Shown: positions 18,095 through 27,458, numbered from the stretch's first letter. The stretch is 64,000 bases of DNA from Collinsella sp. AK_207A (GCF_902501965.1 NZ_CABWID010000020.1:57925-121924); one strand, 5' to 3'. The notes: generated by a model not told the origin, from the letters alone. Program-made: numbers and translations.

Positions 18095-18865
18095 TCACGC
18101 CGGGAACAGGCTGTACGAGCGTCCCTCGTCTGCATCGACGGCGCAGATGCTCACGCCGAACGCGCGCTCGATCGCACCCGATCTGAGCACCTCATCGACA
18201 GATCCTGCATACGTGCTGACGCCGCGCTCCATGACCATGACCTCATCGGAGTACCGAAGCGCCAGATCGAGGTCGTGGATCACCATGATCACGGTCTTTC
18301 CCATCTCCTCGTTGAGCCGGCAGACCAGCTGCATGGTTTCGTGGCAAGCGCCGATATCGAGGTAGGTTGTCGGCTCGTCGAGCACGATGATGGCCGTATC
18401 CTGGGCGAGCGTCATGGCGATGAACGCCCGCTGGCGCTCGCCGCCCGAAAGGCGGCGCAGGTCGCAGTCCCTGAAGCGCTCGACGCCCGCCATCCGCATG
18501 GCCGCCTCGACCTGCTCTCGATCCTCTTTCCCCAAACGTCCCTCATGGCTCTGATACGGATAGCGCCCACACGCCACAAGCGATTCGACCGTCATCGCGG
18601 GCGGCCTTGAAACCTGCGAGAGCACCGCGACCTTGCGCGCCCTCTCCTTGCCCCGCATGGCAAGCGTGGGCTTGCCCTCGATGAGCACGCGCCCCGCATC
18701 GGGGCGGCACATTCCGTCTATGAGCTTCACGAGCGTCGATTTCCCGCACCCGTTGGGGCCGACGATGCTCGTGATGGCCCCCGCCGAAAACTCCGCGGAA
18801 AGGCCCTCGATGAACGGCGCCTTGCCGTACGAGAACGACACGTTTTGAATGTCAACCGCGATCAT
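18095..18865 (-). CDS. FecE-like ABC ATPase for iron/haem/cobalamin uptake
   Basis: 256 residues. Walker A GPNGCGKST (about 37-45), Q-loop LSQVSRPPAM, signature LSGGERQRAF, Walker B IIVLDEPTTYLD. This is the ATPase of metal-chelate importers (FecE/FhuC/BtuD group). Its start overlaps the permease stop by 14 bp. Last gene of a run whose other members are a permease, a binding lipoprotein and a NirJ2-like radical SAM protein. Confidence 0.93.
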   Translation of the reverse strand: MIAVDIQNVSFSYGKAPFIEGLSAEFSAGAITSIVGPNGCGKSTLVKLIDGMCRPDAGRVLIEGKPTLAMRGKERARKVAVLSQVSRPPAMTVESLVACGRYPYQSHEGRLGKEDREQVEAAMRMAGVERFRDCDLRRLSGGERQRAFIAMTLAQDTAIIVLDEPTTYLDIGACHETMQLVCRLNEEMGKTVIMVIHDLDLALRYSDEVMVMERGVSTYAGSVDEVLRSGAIERAFGVSICAVDADEGRSYSLFPA

Positions 18866-19868
18866 CGAAGCCCCCTTTGCGGTTCTTCAGGATGAGGTAG
18901 ATAAAGAACGGCCCGCCGAGAAACGCCATGAGAATGCCCACGGGCACCTCGTAGGGCGCGAAGATCACGCGCGAGCACATATCACAGAACACGACGAAAG
19001 TCGCACCCGCAGTCGCCGAAAGCGGCAGCACGAACCGGTTGTCGTGCCCCACGAAGAAGCGGACGAGATGCGGGATGATAAGCCCCACGAACCCAAGAAG
19101 CCCCGCAATGCTCACCGCAGCCCCCGAAAGCACCGCGGCGAGTCCGAGCATCGCCAAGCGCGTGCGTCCGACATGCATGCCGAGCGAATGGGCGGTCTGA
19201 TCGCCGAGCGCCATGATGTTGAGCTTGCCCGCGGCGCCGAAGGCGAAGACGAGCCCGGCGATTATATAGGCGGCGGGCCACAGTATGTCTTTCATGAGCA
19301 CGCCCGCCAACCCGCCGACGAGGAACGTCGACGCGCCAATGTAGGCATCGGGGTTCAGGATGAGGATGGTGTTCATGCCCGCACCGAACACCGAGGTGAT
19401 GGCGATGCCTGCGAGCACCACCGTGAGCCGCGAGGTGTTCGCGCCGAGCGAGATGCCAAAGACGATGAGCGCCGTTGCGAGCGCGCCCACGAACGCGGCC
19501 AGCGGGGGCAGCCACACAAGCCCGGGAAACACCGAAGCGGCGAGCAGGACGAACAGGCCGGCTCCCGAGTTGATGCCGATGATGTTGGGGCTTGCAAGCG
19601 GGTTGTCGAGCACCGCCTGGATGATCGCGCCCGCCGCTGAGAGCGCCGCGCCAGAAAGCAGCGCCGCAAGCACGCGCGGCAGCCGCACGTTCACGAGGAT
19701 GCTTTTCGCCGCGTCGCTCACCTCGCCACCGGACGCCCAGGCAACCAGATCGCCCAGGCTCACCGACGACGATCCGACGAGAAACGCCGCCACCGTCACT
19801 ACAGCGAGAGCGGCAGCGACGGCGACGGATACGAACGCACCTGTATGTTTGCAGGAAACCGTCTTCAT
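18852..19868 (-). CDS. FecCD-family permease
   Basis: 338 residues with about nine or ten membrane helices. FecCD hallmarks include RLPRVLAALLSGAALSAAGA, then NPLASPNIIG, GLLGFVGLIIPHLVR and PYEVPVGILMAFLGGPFF. It forms the channel of a metal-chelate importer. It lies 9 bp after the binding-protein gene and overlaps the ATPase gene. Confidence 0.95.
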   Translation of the reverse strand: MKTVSCKHTGAFVSVAVAAALAVVTVAAFLVGSSSVSLGDLVAWASGGEVSDAAKSILVNVRLPRVLAALLSGAALSAAGAIIQAVLDNPLASPNIIGINSGAGLFVLLAASVFPGLVWLPPLAAFVGALATALIVFGISLGANTSRLTVVLAGIAITSVFGAGMNTILILNPDAYIGASTFLVGGLAGVLMKDILWPAAYIIAGLVFAFGAAGKLNIMALGDQTAHSLGMHVGRTRLAMLGLAAVLSGAAVSIAGLLGFVGLIIPHLVRFFVGHDNRFVLPLSATAGATFVVFCDMCSRVIFAPYEVPVGILMAFLGGPFFIYLILKNRKGGFDDRG

Positions 19869-19877
19869 AGCGAGGGG

Positions 19878-20894
19878 CTATTTGTACAGGTGGTCGAAGA
19901 GCGTTTGATAGCTTTCAGCCCAGCGCTCGTTAGGCTTATAGAGGAACAGCTCTTTGTCGAGCGTGATGTAGTGGTCGTTCTTCACGGCCGAAAGCGTCGA
20001 CCATGCGGGGTTCGCCTCGGTCGCCTCTTTGAGGTTTTTCAAAGCAGCCGCATCGTCGTTGCCCATGGGGATGACGAAGATGAAATCGGGATCGAGCTCG
20101 ATAACCGATTCGAGACTGAAATCTTTCAGCAGGCTCGGATTCTCGTCGGCGAGGTTTCGCACGCCGAGATCGGCGAGCATGGCGCCTGTCATCGTAGAGG
20201 AGTTCTGCACGCGCGTACCGCCCGAAAACGTGGTCATGACAAGCACGGAAGGAGCGTCTTTCCCGGCCGCCGCCTCTTTGATCTTCGCTATCTTATCGGC
20301 AACCTTCTGGCCATTCTGCTCGTACAGATCGTCACGGCCGGTGATGTTGCAGAACGTACGCAGCATGCGCAGGTAGTCGTCGAACTTGGTCACGTTGAAG
20401 TACGCGACCGGAATACCTGACGCCTCGAGGCTCTGCTTGAGGTCGGCCTGGCTCGAATCGTGGCCGCGCCCGCCCGAACCGCTCGTCATGATGACGAAAT
20501 CGGGCTTGAGGGCGATGATCGACTCGAGGTTCGGAGCCGAGAAATCGCCCACCTTGGCGGCGTCCGATTTGATCGAGTAGCTCTCGAAGGCATCGTCGGA
20601 TGCTCCGACGAGCGTGCCGCCGGCAAGCTCCCACGCGTTCGCGAGGCTGCCCATGCAGGCCACCACGCGCTTTGGGTTGTCGACGGTCACCTCTGCGCCC
20701 GTATCGTCGGTGAAGGTGACGGGTCCGCCCTGTGCGCCCTTCCCGCCCTGCTTGGACGGTTGGCTTTGGCTTCCGGGATGCGCGGCCTCGCTCGGTGCCG
20801 AGCATCCCGGAAGCGCCGCACAGCCCAAAACAAGCAGCGCTGCCACCGCCAGCCCGGCGAAGAGCATCCGCACATCGCGCCTGATCGTTTCCAT
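19878..20894 (-). CDS. Iron-chelate-type ABC substrate-binding lipoprotein
   Basis: 338 residues. The signal peptide ends with a lipobox-like LPGC at about residues 28-31. The mature part is a class III (FecB/BtuF) periplasmic-binding fold: TFTDDTGAEVTVDNPKRVV, then SLANAWELAGGTLVG, LESIIALKPDFVIM, DPDFIFVIPMG. Start chosen at the ATG 20894, 8 nt after AAGGA; the ATG two codons earlier is too close to that site. The ligand could be a siderophore, haem or corrinoid; the NirJ2-like neighbour favours a tetrapyrrole-linked substrate, by inference. Confidence 0.93.
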   Translation of the reverse strand: METIRRDVRMLFAGLAVAALLVLGCAALPGCSAPSEAAHPGSQSQPSKQGGKGAQGGPVTFTDDTGAEVTVDNPKRVVACMGSLANAWELAGGTLVGASDDAFESYSIKSDAAKVGDFSAPNLESIIALKPDFVIMTSGSGGRGHDSSQADLKQSLEASGIPVAYFNVTKFDDYLRMLRTFCNITGRDDLYEQNGQKVADKIAKIKEAAAGKDAPSVLVMTTFSGGTRVQNSSTMTGAMLADLGVRNLADENPSLLKDFSLESVIELDPDFIFVIPMGNDDAAALKNLKEATEANPAWSTLSAVKNDHYITLDKELFLYKPNERWAESYQTLFDHLYK

Positions 20895-20941
20895 AGTCAT
20901 GTCCTTGTTCCCTTTCGTTTGCGTTTTATGGTTCATCGACT

Positions 20942-21943
20942 CTACGAAGCTGCTTCGAGCTTCTGCCCGTGGGCGCAGTACTCGTCCTGGGCCATGATGT
21001 CGCCTTCGTGGTAGTAGGCGGCACGCGCACGGCATCCGCCGCATCCCTGCCTGTAATCGCATGTGCCGCAGGCGCCGCTGTAGACCTGTGTGCGAAGCTT
21101 CTCGAATACCGGGCTTTTCTCCCATATCTCGTCGAAGGGCGTCTCGCGCACATCGCCCGCCTCCTCGGTCATGTACGCGCATGGCCGCACGATGCCCTCG
21201 GAGCCGACCACGCAGTACGTGAGCCCGGCAAGGCACCCCCGAGAGAAGCGCGTATCGATGCCGAGCTGCTTGGCCACGCGCGTGAACTGCGGCGCGCACG
21301 TGGGCTTCACATCGATATCCACCTCAGCCGATTTCAGCATGATCTCTTTGAGCAGCGCCTCGTTCTCGAGCACCTCGAGGCTCGTCTCCTGGATGTAGAC
21401 GCCGCGGCCCACCGGGATCAGGAAGAAGATGTAGTGCGCGATGGCCCCGATCCGCTGGGCGAAATCGGTGATGGCGCACACCTCGTCGCGATTCCAATCG
21501 ACCACCGTGGTGTGCAGCTGAAATGGCAGACCCGCCCGCTTGCAGGCTTCGATGCCCGCCATGGTGAGATCGTATGCGTTCTTGAGCCCCCTGAACTTGT
21601 CGTGCTTTTTGGGATCGAGGCTGTCCACGCTGATTCCCATAGCCGCAGTCCCGCACTCCTTGAGCCGGCGGGCCACCTCGTCGGTGATCAGCGTTCCGTT
21701 GCTTCCGAACACCGGACGCAGGCCCCGCGATGCGGCGTGGGCGACCAGATCGAAGATGTCGGGACGCAAAAGGGGCTCACCGCCCGAGAAGATCATGATC
21801 TTGAAGCCCGCCTTAGCTATCTCGTCGATCATCTTCATGGCCTCTTGGGTGGAGAGCTCGCGCTCCTGCCGCTCTTTCGCATCCTGGTAGCAGTGCACAC
21901 ATTTGAGGTTGCATTGGTTCGTCGTCATCCACGACACGATCAT
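20942..21943 (-). CDS. Radical SAM/SPASM protein, NirJ2/AhbD-like
   Basis: 333 residues. The radical SAM cluster motif is Cys11-x3-Cys15-x2-Cys18 (QCNLKCVHC), with SGGEPL following. The SPASM region has Cys ligands in GCLAGLTYC, RPCAY and CGTCDYRQGCGGC. The N-terminus MIVSWMTTNQCNLKC closely resembles the NirJ2 group, enzymes acting on haem d1 or haem side chains (propionate removal or decarboxylation). GAAGGAAGGG precedes the ATG. Its place upstream of a FecBCD-type importer and behind a MerR gene suggests a tetrapyrrole acquisition or conversion operon. Confidence 0.82.
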   Translation of the reverse strand: MIVSWMTTNQCNLKCVHCYQDAKERQERELSTQEAMKMIDEIAKAGFKIMIFSGGEPLLRPDIFDLVAHAASRGLRPVFGSNGTLITDEVARRLKECGTAAMGISVDSLDPKKHDKFRGLKNAYDLTMAGIEACKRAGLPFQLHTTVVDWNRDEVCAITDFAQRIGAIAHYIFFLIPVGRGVYIQETSLEVLENEALLKEIMLKSAEVDIDVKPTCAPQFTRVAKQLGIDTRFSRGCLAGLTYCVVGSEGIVRPCAYMTEEAGDVRETPFDEIWEKSPVFEKLRTQVYSGACGTCDYRQGCGGCRARAAYYHEGDIMAQDEYCAHGQKLEAAS

Positions 21944-22001
21944 GACGTGCCCTTCCTTCTCGTCTTTCCTGGTATATGTTATTTTTTACTTTCATGGACG
22001 G

Positions 22002-22018
22002 ATCATCGGCCCGATGAT
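22002..22018. promoter_or_regulatory. 17-bp palindrome upstream of the radical SAM gene
   Basis: ATCATCGG and CCGATGAT flank a single C between the MerR stop and the radical SAM start. It could be the MerR operator or a weak terminator of merR. An AT-rich possible -10 (TAACAT) lies just downstream on the reverse strand. Confidence 0.4.
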
Positions 22019-22045
22019 TCCCTCCGAACGCTGTCCCGCTGCGCG

Positions 22046-22822
22046 CTACCCCGTTTGCCGATAGGCCGCCACAACCGCATCGAGGTGATCGCACACCGAT
22101 TGGCGCAGTTCGTCGAACGAGCCGTTTTCGCCATGATGTCCGGGAGCGTGCCCGTGGTGCGGCGAGATGTTCTCCATGAGGATGAAGTTCTGGTTCGCCG
22201 AAAGCGTTTGCTGGAATTCGTCGAGCTCGAGGTAGCGCCGGGCCAGATCGCGGTTGCCAGGACTGTCGAGAGGCTCCCCTTCCGACATCTGCCTGATGGT
22301 ATCGGCGATGAGCTCGTGCCATTTCGAGACCGATTGCCCGCGCAACGCGATATCCTCATCGGTAGCCTCGGTTAAGCCGCTCTCGTTTATGCAGATGAGC
22401 CGCCAGAAAAACTGGCTATCGTCCTGGCTGCGCTCTATGGTGTCGGCCATGGCGGCCCAATCGACCTCGTCGGGCTCGTTGGACGCCTCGAGCAGGGCGC
22501 GCATCGTGGTCAAACGCTTGAACAGATTCTGGAAATCCTTTTCGATATCATCCATTTTGCTGCTCGCAAGCGAATGGAACGCCGACGCGTCGCAGAAGAG
22601 CCCCGCATCGGCTTTGATCTCGGAAAGGGAAAGCCCCAGGTATTTCAGGGTCAGGATGCGGTACAGATCCTGTACGTTCTTCTCGGTGTACAGGCGCTGG
22701 TTTTTGGGCCCTTTCGCCGACGGCGACATGAGTCCCTGCTGATCGTAGTACTGGATCGTACGCACGGTAACCCCCACGCGGCGCGCGAGATCCCCCACCG
22801 TCAGATATGCCGGATCGCTCAT
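22046..22822 (-). CDS. MerR-family regulator with His-rich C-terminal segment
   Basis: 258 residues. N-terminal MerR helix-turn-helix (YLTVGDLARRVGVTVRTIQY, about 5-75), a coiled linker, then a long effector domain. Residues about 225-240 contain HHGHAPGHHGEN, a run of histidines suited to bind metal or haem, and a Cys follows in RQSVCDH. It is on the same strand as, and 102 bp upstream of, the radical SAM/transport genes and is probably their regulator. Ligand is inferred only. Confidence 0.88.
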   Translation of the reverse strand: MSDPAYLTVGDLARRVGVTVRTIQYYDQQGLMSPSAKGPKNQRLYTEKNVQDLYRILTLKYLGLSLSEIKADAGLFCDASAFHSLASSKMDDIEKDFQNLFKRLTTMRALLEASNEPDEVDWAAMADTIERSQDDSQFFWRLICINESGLTEATDEDIALRGQSVSKWHELIADTIRQMSEGEPLDSPGNRDLARRYLELDEFQQTLSANQNFILMENISPHHGHAPGHHGENGSFDELRQSVCDHLDAVVAAYRQTG

Positions 22823-23012
22823 CTAATCTCCTACGTTCAGCGGGGCGTCCATGCGCCCCGCCTCGGCAATCGCCCGGTGTGCGTCCTCGCGGCTCTTCGG
22901 CGATCTCGTCTCTGCATACGGCCGTGCCCCCCGCACATGCAGGCGGCACCGCAAACAGCATTGAACGATACGCGATGACGCTACGTCATCGTCAACACGT
23001 TTTTTTGCTTTC

Positions 23013-23345
23013 AGAAATACCGTGCATAACGAAGGCGAGGGTACCGTCAATGATCTTTCGCAGCAAGGAATATGTGTCGGTTTGGGTGTCCACGGTAGAA
23101 CGCACCTGACCGGACGGCTTGCTCTGATCGATCGCGATGGCCGGAGGCAAACTGTGGATCTACCCTACATGGGGCCGACCGTATTTGGGCAGATACCGCT
23201 GGGTAAAACTGGGGAAGATCCCATTAAGTTCCCGGCGGGATTGAGCCGCTATGGTGTCCAGAACCAGAGAGCTTTTCCTGAACCGGAGACACCGGTCACA
23301 ACCGTGATGGCGTGCCCGGGGATCTCCACCCTCAGCTGAGGACAT
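23013..23345 (-). pseudogene. UvrA-like ABC ATPase remnant
   Basis: On the reverse strand HAITVVTGVSGSGK is the Walker A of UvrA-type ATPases; a frame change at that point continues as SLVLDTIAAQSRRELN and YLPKYGRP. After another frame change near 23155 the text reads SLPPAIAIDQSKPSGQVRST. At least two frameshifts and loss of both ends make this a relic of a UvrA or drug-resistance UvrA-like gene. Confidence 0.8.
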
Positions 23346-23665
23346 GGGCGAGGGTCGACCTGGGGTCGGCCATGGCTCGCATTTTGGTGAAAGCCCCCAT
23401 CGACTGCGGCGCCGTTGAACAGAAATAGCGCGCGAACCACCAGAGCAAATGAGCATTTTGTGTGGTTGGCATACCGCCAGCAGATGAAGTTCTTGCAGCA
23501 AGGGGGATTGCTCTGGAATAATTCCCCAGCGCGAAACCAATAGTGGGATTTGCAAATGCTCGGGATGCGCGATGCCCTTGTTTCGGGGCCGAATGAGCGA
23601 ATCTCGAAGGCGCGGCTCTCACATGAGGTTTCTCAAATAGCGGCAGTGCTTTAAAGGGTGGGGAA
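23346..23665. other. Intergenic, nothing recognised
   Basis: About 320 bp between the UvrA-like relic and the surface cluster. Open reverse-strand frames here give no family I recognise; more of the relic could lie here in decayed form. Confidence 0.4.
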
Positions 23666-24184
23666 TTGAGTAAATCGGAGCAAGAGTTTAGCGAGCGCAA
23701 TAAGAAGAGGCGCATCGTTGCTTCGATAGTGCTCCTGCTGCTGCTTCTCTCCATCGGCGGTTGTACGATATGGCAGTTCGCCCGACCAAAGGCCGACCCC
23801 GGAGCGACTGTGCAGGGTTACGAGGGCAAAAGCGACGAGGAAATCATCGCCGACCTCAACCGTCAGGCTGACGAATCGCGCATGACGATTTCCGTGTCGG
23901 CAAAGCCCAAGCTGTCAGATGGAAAAGTGCGCGTAAACGTCTCGAACGTGGCGGAAAACAAGTTCTCGCAAACGTTTACCCTCTCACAGGACGGCGTGGA
24001 GCTGTATAGCTCGGGGCTTATCGCCCCCGGCGAGGTCGTCGAATGGTGCGACGCGCCGGACGCCCATGAGGGACCTGCGACCGTGACGGTGCAGGGCTGC
24101 GACCGTGAGACCGGCTCGCCGTCGGGCAACCCCCAAACCGTTTCCGTCACTATTGTGGCGGCGTCAACTGCCGGGGACAAATAA
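23666..24184 (+). CDS. Membrane-anchored extracytoplasmic protein, unknown function
   Basis: 172 residues from a TTG start preceded by GGGTGGGG. A charged N-terminus, one membrane segment (about 17-36, containing GGC, which might be lipidated) and an extracytoplasmic domain with an Ig-like feel (residues 70-165, alternating hydrophobic strands). It is followed on the same strand by two secreted proteins, so it likely belongs to a surface assembly. I do not recognise a named family. Confidence 0.75.
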   Translation: MSKSEQEFSERNKKRRIVASIVLLLLLLSIGGCTIWQFARPKADPGATVQGYEGKSDEEIIADLNRQADESRMTISVSAKPKLSDGKVRVNVSNVAENKFSQTFTLSQDGVELYSSGLIAPGEVVEWCDAPDAHEGPATVTVQGCDRETGSPSGNPQTVSVTIVAASTAGDK

Positions 24185-24309
24185 CGCCACCTTCTCCACC
24201 CGCCCAAAACGATAGTGATAGGGTATCGCTGCCGCTGATTTCCTCAGTGGCGCAATGCAAGCAATGAAGCGAGATGGGCTCGCTTCGAACAAGAAAGAGG
24301 TTTCCTTCC

Positions 24310-24882
24310 GTGGACACAACCAACAATCGAAAACTCAAGACGTGCGCAGGCGCGCTGGCCGTAAGCCTTGTCGTGGCAGCTGCCGTCGCAACCCCCACCC
24401 TCGCTTTCGCCGCTGGCACCACCTCGCAATCGACGGACGTCACCGTCCAGTCCGTGACCCCCGACCCCTCCGGCGACAACCTGTCGTTCTCGGTGCCGAC
24501 GCAGATTCCCTTCGTCGCCAAGGCCGACGGCACGATGCTCAGCGCATCTGCGGATAGCCTGAAGATTCAGAACAAGTCGGTATTTCCGATTCACGTGGTA
24601 AACATGGCTGTCGCCGAGCAGTCGCCTTTCAAGCTCGTCGCCGATGTGACGGCAAGCACCGAAGCGAATGCCTTTCAGTTCACCATCAACGGCACGAAGG
24701 CGGCCGCATCCGTTGACACCTCTTCCGAGGCGGCATGGAACATGGGCTACGAAGGCTCCGCGACCGACACGATCTCTCTCAAGACCAACGACGCGAAGAT
24801 CGCGCGCGTGAACACCGACATCTCAACGCCCCAAAAGGCGGCAGCCATCACCTGGACCGTCGCTTCCGGCGCTGCGCAGTAA
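24310..24882 (+). CDS. Secreted beta-rich protein, unknown function
   Basis: 190 residues from a GTG start with AAGAGG upstream. Signal peptide to about residue 33 (LAFAAG), then a beta-strand-rich domain with the stretch SVPTQIPFVAKADGTM and KIQNKSVFPIHV. The same pattern (SVPTTVPCKLLSDGT, KIENSG) recurs near residue 55 of the next protein, so the two share a domain. Probably a surface subunit. Family not recognised. Confidence 0.75.
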   Translation: MDTTNNRKLKTCAGALAVSLVVAAAVATPTLAFAAGTTSQSTDVTVQSVTPDPSGDNLSFSVPTQIPFVAKADGTMLSASADSLKIQNKSVFPIHVVNMAVAEQSPFKLVADVTASTEANAFQFTINGTKAAASVDTSSEAAWNMGYEGSATDTISLKTNDAKIARVNTDISTPQKAAAITWTVASGAAQ

Positions 24883-24898
24883 CAACGAGCCGCATCGT

Positions 24899-26989
24899 AT
24901 GCGTTGCGTGCGGGCAATAACGGGAATATGCCACGCTGCCGCGATATCGATCGCGGCAGCGTTCGTGGTTGTGTTGTGCCTTGCCCTTTCCTTTGTGCCC
25001 GCATATGCCGACGAGGGAGGGGCAGGTCTGTCCGCGGAGGACGAGGACACGATTGTGGTGAGCGTGCCCACGACCGTGCCGTGCAAGCTGCTTTCCGACG
25101 GGACGGTCGTGGCGCCGACCTCGTGGAAGATTGAGAACTCCGGCAGCACCCCGGCGCGTCTTGCCATGGCCTCGGCGAAATCGGACTACGAAGATATCTC
25201 CATCTCGGCGAAGGCGAACGGGTCGACACTGCTCGACTACTCGGCGGGCCGTGCGTCCTACGACCCGACGCTGATCGTCCCTGCGCGAGGTTCACTCGAT
25301 GTGAGCTGGTCGGTGTCCCCGATCGATCCCACTACGCACGCCGACCTGTTCAAGCAGTCATCTCAAAATTCCGTGGCGCTGCTCTCCGCGTCCTTTCTCT
25401 TCTGCGCCCCGTCGACGGAGCCTGACGCATCGGACTCCGCCCCGTTCGCCGTCTATTCCGAAGACGACGCCTCGCTCACCTTCTATAAGCGCCGGGCCCT
25501 GCCCATCGAGGGAAGCATGTTCGAGGGCAAGACGGCGACGGCGGTGTACGCAAATATCCAGAACACGAAGCACACTCCGCCGTGGAGGGGCATCGCGAGC
25601 AAGATCAAGCGCGTCGCGGTCGTTGACGACGGTATCGCCCCGCAGACGATGTACGCGTGGTTCTTCACCTGCGACAATCTCTTTTCGGTCAACATTTCCA
25701 AGCTCGATACGTCGAAAACGACGAGCTTGAGCTATGCCTTCTCGGGGTGCAAATCCCTCACAGAGATCGACCTTTCTGCGCTTGACACAAGCTCCGTCAT
25801 ATCTTTTGCCGACGTCTTTCAGGATTGCTCGTCACTTCGGAGCGTGAATCTTGCGGGTTGGAACACGTCGAGCGGAAACAATTTCAGCCAGATGTTCTAC
25901 CAATGCGCATCCCTTGAAAAGCTCGATATCTCGTCGTTCGAGACGAGAAACGTCAAAACGTTCAAGGAGATGTTCCGCGGCTGCAGCTCGCTTCGCGCCC
26001 TCGACTTGTCGCACTTCAACACAAGCGCTGCAACCACCTTCGCATCGATGTTCTACAACTGCAACTCGCTTTCTTCACTCAACGTATCGATGTTCGACAC
26101 CTCTGCCGCCACCGATGTCTCCCAGGCGTTCTACGGGTGCGGGTCGCTGACCGAGCTCGACCTGTCGAAGGCATCAACTGCCAAAGTCGAGACGTTCTAC
26201 GGAATGTTCTCGGGATGCTCGGGGCTTACGCGGATCGACCTCTCACTTCTTGACACGTCTTCTGCAAAGAATCTAAGTTACCTGTTCGCGGACTGTTCCA
26301 AGCTAGAGTCGGTGAACGTCTCTGGCATTAAGACATCGACCGTCACCGACTTCAACCATATGTTCTCGGGCTGTTCCTCGCTTAAGTCTCTCGACCTTTC
26401 GTCGTTCGATACGTCGGCTGCGAAGGATTTGAGCTGTCTCTTCTACGGCTGCTCCTCGCTTGCGTCTCTTAACCTGTCCTCGTTCGATATGTCGAATGTG
26501 GAGCAGATGGCAAACCTGTTCTATAACTGCTCCAAGCTTGCGGAGGTTACCCTCGGCGAGTCGTTTACCTGGGTAGGCAGCAAGTGCTTCCTGCCGCAGC
26601 CGAATGCGACGTTTATTCCTGGGGCGGACGGCTTGTGGCATGCCGCGTCGGATGGTGTCGCCTATCCGCCTTCGACTGTGCCGGGCAACAAGGCAGACAC
26701 CTATCGAGCGATCGCGCCTTGTGGGGAAGGCGATGCCGTGGAAGATGACTCAGACGTCTCGAATGGAGCGCAGGCTGGGGAGAACGCAGGTGCCGCGACG
26801 GGCACGGGCGACGAGAGCGCCCCGAATGGTGAGAGCTCCGCAATCACTGCGGAAAGCCCGGCGTCGGCTGAGCGCGAAGACCACATGACCGCACTCGCGA
26901 TGGCGAACCCGAGCGCCGCGGCGACGGCGTCCATAAGAACACCGTCGCGAAGGTCTGCGGCCACGGGAAACCCTCGGCGAAGCGCATGA
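24899..26989 (+). CDS. BspA-type leucine-rich repeat surface protein (DUF285), altered C-terminus
   Basis: 696 residues. Signal peptide ending near AYADEG (about 38), the domain shared with the preceding protein (about 45-180), then about twelve 24-residue DUF285 repeats (about 245-550) of the form MFxxCxSLxxLDLSxFDTS. A linker rich in Ala, Glu and Ser follows. Such proteins mediate adhesion. The last roughly 40 residues (HMTALAMANPSAAATASIRT) are not a sortase signal: the DNA here matches an insertion-sequence fragment read in another frame, so the anchor was probably lost. The ribosome site is weak, suggesting coupling to the upstream gene. Confidence 0.85.
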   Translation: MRCVRAITGICHAAAISIAAAFVVVLCLALSFVPAYADEGGAGLSAEDEDTIVVSVPTTVPCKLLSDGTVVAPTSWKIENSGSTPARLAMASAKSDYEDISISAKANGSTLLDYSAGRASYDPTLIVPARGSLDVSWSVSPIDPTTHADLFKQSSQNSVALLSASFLFCAPSTEPDASDSAPFAVYSEDDASLTFYKRRALPIEGSMFEGKTATAVYANIQNTKHTPPWRGIASKIKRVAVVDDGIAPQTMYAWFFTCDNLFSVNISKLDTSKTTSLSYAFSGCKSLTEIDLSALDTSSVISFADVFQDCSSLRSVNLAGWNTSSGNNFSQMFYQCASLEKLDISSFETRNVKTFKEMFRGCSSLRALDLSHFNTSAATTFASMFYNCNSLSSLNVSMFDTSAATDVSQAFYGCGSLTELDLSKASTAKVETFYGMFSGCSGLTRIDLSLLDTSSAKNLSYLFADCSKLESVNVSGIKTSTVTDFNHMFSGCSSLKSLDLSSFDTSAAKDLSCLFYGCSSLASLNLSSFDMSNVEQMANLFYNCSKLAEVTLGESFTWVGSKCFLPQPNATFIPGADGLWHAASDGVAYPPSTVPGNKADTYRAIAPCGEGDAVEDDSDVSNGAQAGENAGAATGTGDESAPNGESSAITAESPASAEREDHMTALAMANPSAAATASIRTPSRRSAATGNPRRSA

Positions 26990-27066
26990 AGGACGCGCTG
27001 CCGAGCCATCTTGCGCCCGAGTCGCTCATCGGGATAGACATTAGACAAGGGGGACAGGTGGCCTGA
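26878..27066 (+). mobile_element. Transposase fragment (IS1595-like)
   Basis: One forward frame reads VCGHGKPSAKRMKDALPSHL and continues APESLIGID to a stop near 27066. This resembles the catalytic core of IS1595/ISXO2-type transposases, from memory. Neither end of the element is visible. Confidence 0.45.
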
Positions 27067-27075
27067 CGGTCCCCC
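27049..27075. terminator. Possible terminator hairpin
   Basis: GGGGGAC (27049-27055) pairs with GTCCCCC (27069-27075), followed by GGTTTTG. The stem is short and the T-run weak. Confidence 0.35.
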
Positions 27076-27458
27076 GGTTTTGTCCTGCGCCGCATCGAGG
27101 CGGAGGCATATACCGCCCTTCGGGCGCGAGCGACGCCGACGTATAGCGGGCCGATTCCCTCGATAAGCCCGTCTGGCATTCTCCTCATATCGACAATCCG
27201 GCAACTATGCGCGGAACGCGAGCACATACCAGCCCTGTTCAGGACGATTACAATCTTTGGTGTGCCTCGTTCAAATGACCAGAGCGGTTTGGGAAAGCGA
27301 ATAGGCTCCCTTTCCGCCCGCCACTCCCTCGCATATCCACCACTCACCGAGCATCGCCGGCTGCGGTTTTTCTTCATTGCATGGGACGTACATTTCAAAA
27401 AACCGCGCACATCCCAGCGCCAAACCACGTTATGCCCTATAGGAGGTGAGGAAAGAGA
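27076..27458. other. Intergenic before the ECF sigma operon
   Basis: About 380 bp. It must contain the promoter of the sigma factor operon; an AT-rich patch near 27390-27402 lies upstream of AGGAGGT (27441-27447). No gene recognised. Confidence 0.4.

Noticed and set aside
23013..23345. Functional UvrA
   Set aside because: At least two frameshifts and only about 110 residues of a roughly 800-950-residue protein.
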